Source: Pseudorhodoferax sp047601025 (GTDB lineage Bacteria; Pseudomonadota; Gammaproteobacteria; Burkholderiales; Burkholderiaceae_C). From it: a stretch of 64,000 nucleotides of DNA. Location of the stretch: assembly GCF_047601025.1 (NCBI RefSeq), contig NZ_JASGJZ010000001.1, positions 4,650,001-4,714,000 on the forward strand, given 5' to 3'. This document shows positions 38,009-46,519 of this stretch, piece by piece. A model generated the notes under the pieces. That model ran no database searches and was not told the origin of the DNA. It was given only the letters and a program-made list of their open reading frames with translations. Position 1 is the stretch's first letter; every line of letters begins with the position of its first letter. A program made the position numbers and the translations under genes.

Positions 38009-38260
38009 CGCCCCCCCCGGTGGGTCGATCATGCATGGAATCCCATGCGGCCGGCGCCAACGCCAGGCCATTCGCTTCCCTTGCCACGCACGGCAGCCTA
38101 CGAGACGCTGTCCCCCTTCCCTTTCGACGCACCATTCGCCGCTGGCACGAGTTGCACCGGATCGTTCCCCTGGAGGGCGAACGCCTAGTTGAACGGGACG
38201 GCACGAAAACACGGCTTCTGGTCGTTCCGCGAAGGTCGGTTGCACCAGCAGCGATCGGAC
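38009..38260. other. Unassigned gap before the ParD-like/MetAP operon
   Basis: No gene is supported. Short open stretches occur but none resembles a known family. The right edge passes into the operator region of the ParD-like gene. Confidence 0.4.
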
Positions 38261-38286
38261 TATATGATTCATATATGTTCCATATA
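38261..38286 (+). promoter_or_regulatory. Tandem ATATG-N3-CATAT operators before the ParD-like gene
   Basis: Two perfect inverted repeats overlap by two bases: ATATG-ATT-CATAT (38262-38274) and ATATG-TTC-CATAT (38273-38285), 11 bp apart. They end 12 bp before the ATG of the ParD-like gene. One-helical-turn spacing of identical palindromes is the arrangement used by ribbon-helix-helix repressors, so the ParD-like protein probably binds here and represses its own operon. Confidence 0.7.
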
Positions 38287-38297
38287 GAGTTCGCAGC

Positions 38298-38510
38298 ATG
38301 GGCATCGTGAACATCGACGACGACCTGCACGACCAACTGCGCAAGGCAAGCGCCGTGTCGTGCCGGTCAATCAACGCGCAGGCGGCCTTCTGGATCAGGA
38401 TCGGCATGCTGTGCGAAATGAACCCGACGCAGAGCTTCAACGACATCGTTGCCGGTGAGTTGCGGGCCGCAGGCGTTGCGGCGCAACCCCTCAAGATGGC
38501 ATCGCCATGA
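38298..38510 (+). CDS. ParD-like family protein, putative RHH regulator/antitoxin
   Basis: A 70-residue protein, N-terminal VNIDDDLHDQLRKASAVSCRSINAQ, with the RHH-like strand-helix-helix pattern, and a middle part FWIRIGMLCEMNPTQSFNDIV seen in proteins named ParD-like. In many proteobacteria this small gene precedes a type I methionine aminopeptidase gene, as here with a 4-bp ATGA overlap. Two perfect palindromes lie just upstream, which supports autoregulation. Whether the pair behaves as a toxin-antitoxin system is not established. Confidence 0.8.
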   Translation: MGIVNIDDDLHDQLRKASAVSCRSINAQAAFWIRIGMLCEMNPTQSFNDIVAGELRAAGVAAQPLKMASP

Positions 38511-39274
38511 CCAAACGGCCGGAGGAAATCGCACTGCTGGCGGAGTCGGGCCGGCTGCTGGCGCAGGTGTTCGGCCATCTCGACGGGTTGAGCCTGATCG
38601 GCATGTCCACCATGCAGGTCAACGAGCTGGTCGATGACCTCATCGTCCATGAACTCCGTGCCCGCCCGGCCAGCAAGGGCCAGTACGGGTACGCCTACGC
38701 GCTCAATGCCTCCCCCAACAGCGTGGTCTGCCACGGCGTTCCATCCACCGCAGACATCCTGCACGACGGGGATATCGTCAACTTCGACATCACGCTGGAG
38801 AAGAACGGCTATATCGCCGATTCCAGCAAGACCTATCTGGTGGGCGAGGTGTCGCAGCCGACCCGACGACTCGTGCAGGTGGCCTACGAAGCGATGTGGA
38901 AAGGCATCCAGGCCGTCCGTCCAGGCGCGACGCTCGGCGACGTGGGCCACGCCATCGAGCGGCACGCCCGCAGGAATGGCTATTCGATCGTCCGGGAATA
39001 CTGCGGACACGGCATCGGGCGCGAGATGCACGAGGAGCCGCAGGTGCTGCACTGGGGCAAGCCGCGAACGGGCCTGGTGCTACGGGAAGGCATGGTGTTC
39101 ACCATCGAGCCGATGGTGAACCAAGGACGGCGTGCCGTCCGAACCGAAGAGGATGGTTGGACGGTGGTCACGTGCGACGGACGACTGTCCGCGCAGTGCG
39201 AGCACACCGTCGCCGTCACCGGGAGCGGTGTGCAGGTGTTGACCTTGCGTCCCGACGAAAAGAGACCGCACTGA
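38507..39274 (+). CDS. map: Type I methionyl aminopeptidase
   Basis: A 255-residue MetAP with the metal ligands in place: NFDITLEKNGYIADSSKTY (two Asp), GHGIGREMHEEP (His), TIEPMVN (Glu) and SAQCEHTVAVT (Glu). It removes initiator Met from nascent proteins using two divalent metals. Coupled by ATGA to the ParD-like gene, so it is a second, regulated MetAP rather than the housekeeping copy beside rpsB. The regulated dosage of an N-terminal processing enzyme in an accessory region is unusual. Confidence 0.93.
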   Translation: MTKRPEEIALLAESGRLLAQVFGHLDGLSLIGMSTMQVNELVDDLIVHELRARPASKGQYGYAYALNASPNSVVCHGVPSTADILHDGDIVNFDITLEKNGYIADSSKTYLVGEVSQPTRRLVQVAYEAMWKGIQAVRPGATLGDVGHAIERHARRNGYSIVREYCGHGIGREMHEEPQVLHWGKPRTGLVLREGMVFTIEPMVNQGRRAVRTEEDGWTVVTCDGRLSAQCEHTVAVTGSGVQVLTLRPDEKRPH

Positions 39275-39316
39275 GCTTGCGCGGTAGGGGCACGCGAAGG
39301 TACCCCTTTGGCCGGA

Positions 39317-39677
39317 TCAGACAACGATGCGCCCGGCCAGCCGAGCGTCGCGCGCATAGGCGCTCAACCGCTTCTTGGCCTGGAAAGACAGGTCGCGCTC
39401 GATCGGCAGCGCCCGGCCCACCGCGCACGTTCGCCAGTTCGTTCCAGCTGACCCAGCCGAGTTCCGGCATCCCCAGCCCCAGGTCGCAAAGACCGAAAAC
39501 GTGGTCGTGGTCATCGGGATCAATCTCGTTCAACAGCCAGGTCGCGCCGCCGTCCGGCGTGAACAGCTTGACCACCGGGGCCGGGTCGAAGTCCGGGTTC
39601 TCCAGCGATGCGTGACCGTTGGCCAGCAGCACGATGCGCTGCCCGGCAGTGATGGGTACGTTCGTATCGCCAGCCAT
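39317..39677 (-). pseudogene. DUF2958 family gene with one frameshift
   Basis: The frame from ATG 39677 reads ITAGQRIVLLANGHASLENP, PDGGATWLLNEIDPDDHDHV, then GLCDLGLGMPELGWVSWNEL. After that, around 39410-39425, the family continues in another frame as LPIERDLSFQAKKRLSAYAR then LAGRIVV to 39317. Joining both gives a normal-length DUF2958 protein (~115 residues), common on plasmids and integrative conjugative elements. One base lost or gained in the GC-rich stretch breaks it; a sequencing error cannot be excluded. Confidence 0.72.
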
Positions 39678-40282
39678 GCCGTCAAAACCTTCATCTGACA
39701 GCCCCTGACGTGCAGGAGGTACCGAGGAAGATTCCTTTGAGATCAATAGCTTATAAGGATTGAGACGCCAGTGAACTATCTTTGAAATTTGTCGTAAGCT
39801 GTTGATTTAAAAAGAGAAATTTCCATATCTCACTCCCACTCGGTTATTCACTAGACCCACACACCCAGTGTTTATGCGGGTTCCAGCGATTCTCGAGTTC
39901 CTTCGTACCGTCAGAGATACCGTCAAAACCAGTGGGCTTGCTTGACACAATGTGGCACGACATGATGTTGCAATCGCCAACCTCGTCGATGAATCACGCG
40001 CATCAAACTACACCCACGCAGCAAATCATGCCACAGCCTGGCTGTTTCCCACGCCTTCGCTGAGCGGCGCGATGGCGCCATTGTCGGCCTGGACGGAACA
40101 TTCCCGGCGCCGCGCAAAATCTCCGCGCGCATCTCCGCCTGGAGGGTCGTAGACGTTCCATGCGTGGATCAAGCAGGAGGGTAACGGCGGCGCGGCGACG
40201 GACTTGTTCAGCTCCACCCCCTTGCGAAGGCTCGCAGTGCTGGTTGGGTAGGATGCTGGGGCTACGCAGGCTGTCGTGCTCG
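39678..40282. other. AT-richer non-coding stretch with short direct repeats
   Basis: No gene is supported over about 600 bp. Bases 39720-39960 are markedly richer in A/T than the surroundings. CCGTCAAAACC occurs at 39679-39689 and 39920-39930, the latter preceded by a tandem ACCGTCA (39907 and 39919). This could be a former junction of an integrated element, but no tRNA end or integrase core was recognised. 39960-40282 holds nothing recognisable. Confidence 0.4.
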
Positions 40283-41140
40283 CTAAGTTGCGGGTGTCGC
40301 CTCAAGAGCGGCGGCCGCCTGCGCGAGCCCACCGAGTACTGCGTTAGCAACGCGCGCAGAGAAGCCGGGGGGCAACGCCGCCTGCACCGCTGCAATGGCG
40401 GCAGGCGTGCGCGCGAGGATGTCCTCAATGATGGGCTCGGCGTTGGGGGCATAGCCGACCTTCTGCGCCGTGCCATGGAAGTGGCGGCGCTGGACTCCGA
40501 ACATCTCGTAGTGCCTGTTCTTGTCGAGTAGGGCCATGGCCAGCTTGATCTCCCGAGGAGACTACTGGTTCGGGCCGCCGCCGAGAACCGGGTAGGCAGA
40601 CATCATGTCGTAGAGCGGGGTCAGTTGGAAGCACCCGCCCGGGAGGATCTGGATGCTGAAGTTCTTGGCATGGCTGTCCGGGGCGCGCAAGAGCCAGAAC
40701 AGCGCCTGCGCGGTCATCAGGGTCCGCATATTCGCCTCGGCGTTCTGCGATTGGCGCAGCGTCGAGAATGATGCCCTCAGGCCCGGACCACCTTCGTTTT
40801 CCTACTTGCGCAGCGGTGAGCAGCCCTCCACCTGGCAGAAGTCCTCTTGGGGCAGGCGCATCAAACATCTTCCATCGGGCGCGGTGCGCCGGTCGAAGCG
40901 CTCCACTACGAGCACGCGTTGCTTGCCGAAGGTCGCGATGTGGGCCGTGGCGACGCCCAATTCGTAGGCCTTCAGCAGCCGGAGGCACAGCCATTCGTTG
41001 TCCACCGAAGTCGTGAAGTCGGCCTATCGGCCGCCCATCAGGCTGAGCGGAAGCTTGGCGATGTGCGTCGTCGGCGTCGCGCCACGGGGCGGCGCCCAGG
41101 AGAAGACGGCTTTCCTGTGGTGGGATGGCAAATGGCAGCA
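40283..41140 (-). pseudogene. Decayed hipA with inverted N-terminal piece
   Basis: The minus strand carries HipA blocks in several frames: GATPTTHIAKLPLSLMGG (from ~41085) and a stop then ADFTTSVDNEWLCLRLLKAY, KQRVLVVERFDRR, MRLPQEDFCQVEG, and the C terminus MALLDKNRHYEMFGVQRRHF ending at 40283. The piece that should precede it, GAQEKTAFLWWDGKWQQP, is found on the plus strand at 41091-41144, directly abutting, so the 5' part has been inverted at a GGCGCC-containing junction. Frameshifts and an in-frame stop confirm decay. An unrelated intact hipBA follows at 41404. Confidence 0.75.
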
Positions 41141-41403
41141 GCCCTCATACGGAAACGAGCGCCCGCCGCAGTGGGCACGCGGTGCTCGCCCTGGGCTGCT
41201 GAGCGGATCACTTGCTAGCTGACATGATTCGACGCCGAGTGCCCTTTTCCACCGCCGAAGCGGAGGGTGATGCCACAGCCGACCGAAACCAGGAGGTGTT
41301 TCTACTGAGCTGGCATCTGTCGCACTCGCCTAGAAAGCTTTAAAAAATATCCTATGGGCTACAATTTCACTCAATTAGCCTATTTTTGTACCCCATCAGA
41401 CAC

Positions 41404-41667
41404 ATGACCACACTCCTCGACGTCGCCGAAATGCTGAAAGACGCCCGCAAGAAGGCAGGTCTCAGCCAGGGCGAACTGGCCCAGCGTGCGGGTGTCTCGC
41501 GCACGACCGTCGCCCGCATGGAGACCGTGGCCAAAGGCGACATGAGCGTGTCTGCCCTGGTCCGGTTGCTTGAAGCCGCAGGGTACGACCTGAAGGCCGT
41601 GAAGCTGGGCCATGCCCGCACCGTCGAGGACATCCTCGCCGAGCAGCGGCAGGATGACACGCCGTGA
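41404..41667 (+). CDS. hipB: HipB-like XRE antitoxin
   Basis: An 87-residue protein with an HTH of the Cro/CI type: MLKDARKKAGLSQGELAQRA and GVSRTTVARMETVAKGDMSV. It binds HipA and operator DNA. ATG 41404 is chosen over a TTG at 41386. Upstream lies an AT-rich promoter with TACAAT at 41360-41365 and a hyphenated inverted repeat GGGCTA (41356-41361)/TAGCCT (41376-41381), a possible operator. Its stop overlaps the GTG of hipA (GTGA). Confidence 0.9.
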   Translation: MTTLLDVAEMLKDARKKAGLSQGELAQRAGVSRTTVARMETVAKGDMSVSALVRLLEAAGYDLKAVKLGHARTVEDILAEQRQDDTP

Positions 41668-43013
41668 GGCTGGACGTCCAGGTCTGTGGCCGGCTCGTCG
41701 CGCGGCTCTACCGCGAACGCGATGAATATGTGCTGAAGTACCTGCCGGGCACCGCCGAGGTGGACTTCGTCAGTCTGGCCATGCCCGTGCGCAAAGCGCC
41801 CTGGCGCTGGCCGCGCGACCTGCACCCGTTCTTTCGCCAAAACCTGCCCGAGGGCTATCTGCTGAGCATCATCCGCGAGGAGTTCGGCCCCCAGCTCGAT
41901 GGCACCGACCTGTCGCTGCTGGCCGTGGTCGGCGGCAGCGGGATCGGCCGTGTCACAGTCACGCCCGAGGGCGCCACGCCTGGCCAGAATCTGGCACCGC
42001 TGGACATCGCGCAACTGCTCAAGGGAGACAACGCCACCGAGCACTTCGCCGGCCTGGTGCGTCGCTACGCCCGTGCGTCGATCTCCGGCATGGTGCCCAA
42101 GTTTCTCGCGCCCGAGGCCACTGATGGCACGCAGCGCGAGCCGGTCGGCAAGCCCACGCTGCGCACCAGCCGGCACATCGTCAAGGGCTCCGATGAGAAC
42201 ACGCCCTACCTGGGCTTCAACGAGTTCTACAGCATGCGCGTGCTGGAGCGGCTGAACGTGGTGCCGGTCGCCAGAACGCAGATGTCCGACGATGGCCGCG
42301 TCCTGATCGTCGAGCGCTTCGACGTCGATGCCAACGGCGTACCCACCTACGGGCTGGAGGATGCCTGCAGCCTGTTGGGCCTGCCGCCCCACGAGAAGTA
42401 CGCCACGACCACGGAGAAGGTTATGAACGCCACGCGCGCCTACCTTCCACCGGCGCGCGTGCGGGCGCAGTTGGAACACCTGGGCTGGCACCTGCTGACG
42501 AACTACGTGGTGCGCAACGCCGACTGCCACGCGAAGAACATTTCGCTGTACTACACCTCGCTCTCCGATGTCGGCTACACGCCGGTCTACGACATCGTGA
42601 CCACGCAAGCCTATCCGCGCTATGCCGCAAATCCGCCCGGGCTCTCGATCGACGGCCGCCAGACCTGGGCTGCCGGGAAGGCGCTCGAGCGATTCTTCAA
42701 CACGCGCCTGGGCATCGCGCCACGCCGTTATGCCGAGATGGTCGAGCAACTGTGCGAATCGGCGGTGGAGGTTGGTAGGGAAGTGATCGGCGCAGGCAAG
42801 AACGAACTGCGCTGGCGCGAGACGGCCAAGCAGATGGTGCATGCCTGGAACGAGGGGATGTCATCGCTGCGCAGTTCCAAGAGGGCAGCCCCGTTCAAGG
42901 GGCTCGACCAGGCAATCGCCGAGGCAGGCTTCTCGGCCCCCGAGACGGCCAAGCCGCAGCGGGAGGTCATTGGACGTTCCGAACTGCTGGCCCCGCGCGG
43001 ACGCAAGCGATAG
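41664..43013 (+). CDS. hipA: HipA-family serine/threonine kinase toxin
   Basis: A 449-residue HipA homologue. The N-terminal subdomain (VCGRLVARLYRERDEYVLKY) and kinase-like core are present, with VGGSGIGRVTV, SISGMVPKFLAP (substrate/activation region), HIVKGSDENTPYLGFNEFYS, VLIVERFDVD, the catalytic loop VRNADCHAKNISL around residue 285-292 and metal-binding YDIV. HipA kinases phosphorylate targets such as glutamyl-tRNA synthetase and induce dormancy. It uses GTG overlapping hipB, so dosage is translationally linked. Complete and likely functional. Confidence 0.9.
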   Translation: MRLDVQVCGRLVARLYRERDEYVLKYLPGTAEVDFVSLAMPVRKAPWRWPRDLHPFFRQNLPEGYLLSIIREEFGPQLDGTDLSLLAVVGGSGIGRVTVTPEGATPGQNLAPLDIAQLLKGDNATEHFAGLVRRYARASISGMVPKFLAPEATDGTQREPVGKPTLRTSRHIVKGSDENTPYLGFNEFYSMRVLERLNVVPVARTQMSDDGRVLIVERFDVDANGVPTYGLEDACSLLGLPPHEKYATTTEKVMNATRAYLPPARVRAQLEHLGWHLLTNYVVRNADCHAKNISLYYTSLSDVGYTPVYDIVTTQAYPRYAANPPGLSIDGRQTWAAGKALERFFNTRLGIAPRRYAEMVEQLCESAVEVGREVIGAGKNELRWRETAKQMVHAWNEGMSSLRSSKRAAPFKGLDQAIAEAGFSAPETAKPQREVIGRSELLAPRGRKR

Positions 43014-43213
43014 CGCTTGTCTGGAATCCTGCCACGCACACCACCGCGGCATCTGGTCGGGCAGTGGGCACAAGGCTGGAAACGCTGCTTCAGTTCCAGA
43101 GCTGTCGCTGCCAGCGGAGCATTCCCCAGCGCGACCAGACGAGCGAGCAGATCATGGAGGAACGGGCCAAGCAGGCGCAAGAGTTGCACATGGGCTATGA
43201 ATGAGGCATGTCC

Positions 43214-43312
43214 CGTTCACGCTTGCGTCCTCTATCCCGCGCCGCTGCGCGACTTCCTGATGTGGCTGGGGCTGCCGGGTCGGCTCCGAGCACGGTGGAG
43301 CGAGCGGATCAT
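43214..43312 (+). pseudogene. PIN-domain toxin N-terminal fragment
   Basis: One plus-strand frame reads HACVLYPAPLRDFLMWLGLP then GRLRARWSERI, matching the first ~35 residues of PIN proteins with the (D)ACVLYPAPLRDxLM opening. The first conserved Asp is changed to His (VHAC) and the rest of the domain is absent; the frame ends at 43328. It is a truncated VapC-like relic between hipA and the next small gene. 43014-43213 shows nothing else. Confidence 0.6.
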
Positions 43313-43596
43313 GCCGTCTCCGTGCTGAACAGGCCCGACCGCACCGACCGCTTCGCTCCCTGCGGAACCCGTTTCCTGATTTGGCGGACCTGAGCCGCCG
43401 TCAGCGGGCCATCGTCGGCCTCGTATTGCGGCAGCACCCGAACGGCCAGTTCGTGCAGCGCACGGTGGATTGCCTGCGTTTCATCGACGCCGAGGTACTC
43501 GGCCAAACGCTTGGCGGTTTCTCGCGTGATGCCGGTGGCGCTGTCCACCGACCGGTAGCGGAAGGAAATCTGGTTGGCGGTGGTACGGGCAGGCAT
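43309..43596 (-). CDS. Small putative regulator/antitoxin, function unknown
   Basis: A 95-residue protein reading TANQISFRYRSVDSATGITR, ETAKRLAEYLGVDETQAIHR and ALHELAVRVLPQYEADDG. The strand-then-two-helix order suggests a ribbon-helix-helix or antitoxin-like fold, but no family can be named. ATG 43596 is preceded by GGAAGG at a proper distance, better than ATG 43620. Its 3' end abuts the PIN fragment in convergent orientation, which hints at a former toxin-antitoxin neighbourhood. Confidence 0.5.
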   Translation of the reverse strand: MPARTTANQISFRYRSVDSATGITRETAKRLAEYLGVDETQAIHRALHELAVRVLPQYEADDGPLTAAQVRQIRKRVPQGAKRSVRSGLFSTETA

Positions 43597-43686
43597 GTAG
43601 ACCTTCCAATGGAATCGCAACCTTCACAGAGCGGCCGCCAACGCCCTAGGTTCCTCATGTTTCTGCCAGCGGCTTGAACGAGTTGA

Positions 43687-43773
43687 TCTGCTTGATCAGT
43701 TCAATGGAATGTCAGTGGAGAGTCACCTCGGCATACACGGCTACCGAACGATCCAACCCGGTGTCACTCGGCT
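43687..43773 (+). repeat. Imperfect direct repeat, left copy
   Basis: This ~87-bp stretch matches 46358-46445 in the same orientation, including TCTGCTTG, CAATGGAATGTCAG, AGAGTCAC, TCGGCAT.CACGGC, CCGAACG and GTGTCAC.CGGCT. The two copies bracket the truncated integrase and IS110. Possible origins are ends of a lost insertion sequence or attachment-site duplications. The remainder of the gap 43597-44030 shows no gene. Confidence 0.7.
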
Positions 43774-44029
43774 AACCGTCTACAGGGACTTCCCACTCCG
43801 TCAACACCACCTCATAGGCTTTCTTTCTGATCAACGGTATTCGCATTCATTGATCGCAGACGCACGATGAAGCCAGAAGCCACCGCGAAAGGACAGACTG
43901 CACATCTACAGGCGGGCTTGTGTCGGCCAATTGGTCCGAGGCCCCAGATACGAACCGCTCGACAGGACTCCATTCACTCGTCGTGCTTGAAGCACGTCAG
44001 GGTTATCGAGCTCACCTGCCGCCGGTCTG

Positions 44030-45253
44030 ACCTGTGGTGGGTATCTGCTTGTCGCACGTCCAATTCAGAACAACTCTTCAGGTCGGCGCCGGCTTTTGCC
44101 GCGCCGCTGGTATCGCGGGCACATGGTCGGGGTCGAACACGCCATCGCGCGTGAGCACCGCCCACAAGATGCGCGCGTTCTTGTTGGCCAGCGCCACGAC
44201 GGCCTTTTGCCAGCCCACGCGTTCTTTGAGTTGCACCAGCCAGCAGCTGATGCGATCGCTGCGTTTGGCTGCGCTCATGACGGCCGACTTGGCGCCCTGG
44301 ATCAGCAGCGTGCGCAGGTCGTCGTCGCCGCGTTTGGTGATGCCTCCCAGCCGGGCCTTGCCACCGGTGGAGTTCTGGCTGGGCACCAGGCCGAGCCAGG
44401 CACCGAACTGGCGCGCATGGGCGAACTGCCCAAACTCGCCGATGCTGGCCACCAAGGCCGATGCCGTGGTCGGGCCAATGCCCAGCAGCGCAGCGGCCTT
44501 GGTGGCCCGCGCATCGGCGCGCACATGGGCGGCGATGCGCTCGTCGCACCAGGCGATCTGCAGGTCGATGTCGATCCAGTGCAGATGTGCACGCTGCAAG
44601 GCCAGCCGTGCCACGCCGGGGATGTCGTTGCTGGCATCTTCGATCACCCCCCGGCCAGCACCAGACGCAACGCATCGGGGCCTTGCGCGAACACCAGCCC
44701 GAACTCGGTGAGCAGGCCGCGGATGCGGTTGATCAGCGCGGTGCGCTCTTCCTTGAAGCCTTCCCGCAGGCGGTGCACGGCCAGCTGGCCTTGCTGCTCG
44801 GCCGTCTTGACCGGCACGCAGCGCATGTGCGGTCGGCCTGCGGCCTCGCAGATGGCGGCGGCATCGTTGGCGTCGTTCTTGCCGCTCTTGCCGGCCATGC
44901 GGTAGGGCGTGACGAAGTGGCCAGCGATCAGCCGGGCATCCAGGCCCAGCAGGCGCAGCCGACGGGCCACATGGTGGGCGCCGCCACAGGTTTCCATGGC
45001 CACGATGCAACCGGCCGGCAACTGCGCGCACCATGCGAAGAAGCGATCCGGCGATAGGGCGCGGGCCATCACCGCGCGACCGCCGGCATCGACTGCATGC
45101 ACCTGGTAGACCCGCTTGGACAGGTCCACCCCTACCCGCGCCACCGGCGCCCGTGTAATCTCCGCCATGGACTTCCCCTTTTTCCGTTTCAGATTGAACT
45201 TCCGCGAGTCAATCTTGGTGCATGGACACCAGTCTTGGGACTGGGGGAGTCCC
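44030..45253 (-). mobile_element. IS110-family insertion sequence
   Basis: An IS110-type element covers roughly this span; both ends are approximate because the family lacks long terminal inverted repeats. It carries one transposase with a frameshift. At its upstream edge the host integrase frame departs from its family after 45256, next to the palindrome GGGACT-GGGGG-AGTCCC (45237-45253). It inserted into and truncated the integrase gene. Confidence 0.75.
44078..45168 (-). pseudogene. IS110-family DEDD transposase, frameshifted in a G6 run
   Basis: From ATG 45168 the frame gives VARVGVDLSKRVYQVHAVDA (first catalytic Asp), IVAMETCGGAHHVARRL and KNDANDAAAICEAAGRPHMR, then stops at 44644 after VLAGG. 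The second half, VIEDASNDIPGVARLALQRA through LLGIGPTTASALVASIGEF and GWLGLVPSQNSTGG-like residues (Transposase_20) to 44078, is in another frame. The break is at a run of six G on the minus strand (44647-44652); a gain of one or loss of two G restores one ~360-residue protein. Probably inactive unless the run is miscalled. Confidence 0.85.
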
Positions 45254-46257
45254 TTCGTATTCACTCCGCCAAACCCCATGCGCTCCAGCACCTTGGCCAT
45301 GGCCATGGACGACAGGGGATTTTCGTCTGTGCCACCTGGAAAGACGTATCTGCTGCTCTTTCCCTTTTGAGCAGCGAGTACCTGTAGCGCAGCCGTGGAC
45401 AACGGCACTCTGTGCACCCTCCCCGCCTTGGTCCGCTCGGCTGGAAGGATCCATGTCGCACCGATCAGATCGATCTCTTCCCAGGTGGCTCGGAGTGCCT
45501 CTCCGGAGCGGCAACCCGTGAGAATGAGAAACTCCAACGCCTTCGCAGCCACTCCACGCTGCTCACGAAGTTCCGCCATGAACTCGCCGATCTCCTGAAA
45601 TGGCAAGGCGGCGTGATGCCGCACGCTTCTGAGCTTCGCCGGGGCGGGCAAAAGTACCTCCAGGTGCCCCTTCCAGCGTGCCGGATTGCTTCCCTCTCGA
45701 TACTGGTGGACCGTCGCCCAGTCCAGCACTCGCTCGATGCGCTCGCGCACACGCGTAGCGGTCTCTGTCTTGGTGGTCCAGATCGGCCGCAATGCCTTGA
45801 GGACCTCCGCTGTATCCACCCTGAGCACATCAATCGCACCGAAGTGCGGATAGACGTAGTCGCGCATGGTGCTCGCCCATTGCTGCTGGTGCTTTTCGTT
45901 GCGCCAGCCTGCCGCGTGCTCCTTGATGTATTCCTTGGCGCATGCTTCAAAGCGCTTGTGCTCCGGCCAGATCGATGGGCGTCTACGGCGCTGGCGCTTG
46001 CGTGCCAACGGGTCGATGTTCTGGAGCAAGTACTTCCTGGCTTGTTGAGCCGACTGCCGGGCTTCTACTAAGCTGATGGTATGGAGAGGGCCCAAGCCCA
46101 TGTTGTGTTCACGCCCGAAACGTTCATACCGAAATATCCAACTCTTGTTACCTGACGGTGTGATCTGCAGGTACAGCCCACCACCGTCGCCGTACCTGCC
46201 GGGACGGCAAGCACGGCGAACTTGGAGCGCCGTGAGTTTTTCGACTTGTTTTGCCAT
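45250..46257 (-). pseudogene. int: Tyrosine-recombinase integrase truncated by IS110
   Basis: The N-terminal DUF4102-type arm-binding domain (YGDGGGLYLQITPSGNKSWI, GLGPLHTISLVEARQSAQQA), the core-binding domain, and the first catalytic Arg in LILTGCRSGEALRATW are present. The frame is family-like to RMGFGGVNT and then enters IS110 sequence, losing the H-x-x-R box and the nucleophilic Tyr. Such P4-like integrases drive genomic islands, so this marks the island as now immobile by this enzyme. No C-terminal remainder was found on the far side of the IS. Confidence 0.88.
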
Positions 46258-46357
46258 AGGACATGCTGCTCCTATGTTTCATCGCTTTTGTTGGACATCG
46301 AAACATAGGTGTAAGTTTCCGCCCTGGCCATGCATGACGGCCGCCTGGACAGGTGCA

Positions 46358-46445
46358 TCTGCTTGCCCCAGTGCAATGGAATGTCAGCGCAGAGTCACTC
46401 GGCATGCACGGCAGCCGAACGCTCGGATCCCCGTGTCACCCGGCT
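46358..46445 (+). repeat. Imperfect direct repeat, right copy
   Basis: Right partner of 43687-43773, about 80 percent alike by eye, lying upstream of the integrase start. It is followed by TGGAGTTGCACTCGGGTGAT and GGTGGAGTGACA, the latter an inverted echo of the TGTCA/GAGTCAC words in the repeat. The gap 46258-46519 holds no gene. Confidence 0.7.
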
Positions 46446-46519
46446 CACTCTGGAGTTGCACTCGGGTGATGGTGGAGTGACAGCAATGACGAGCACCTTT
46501 GCAAGCAGCGTATGGCGTC

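Noticed and set aside
39720..39960. Possible tRNA or attachment site in the AT-richer gap
   Set aside because: No cloverleaf or 3' tRNA end with a T-loop GGTTCGAAT core could be found; short CCGTCAAAACC repeats alone are too weak.
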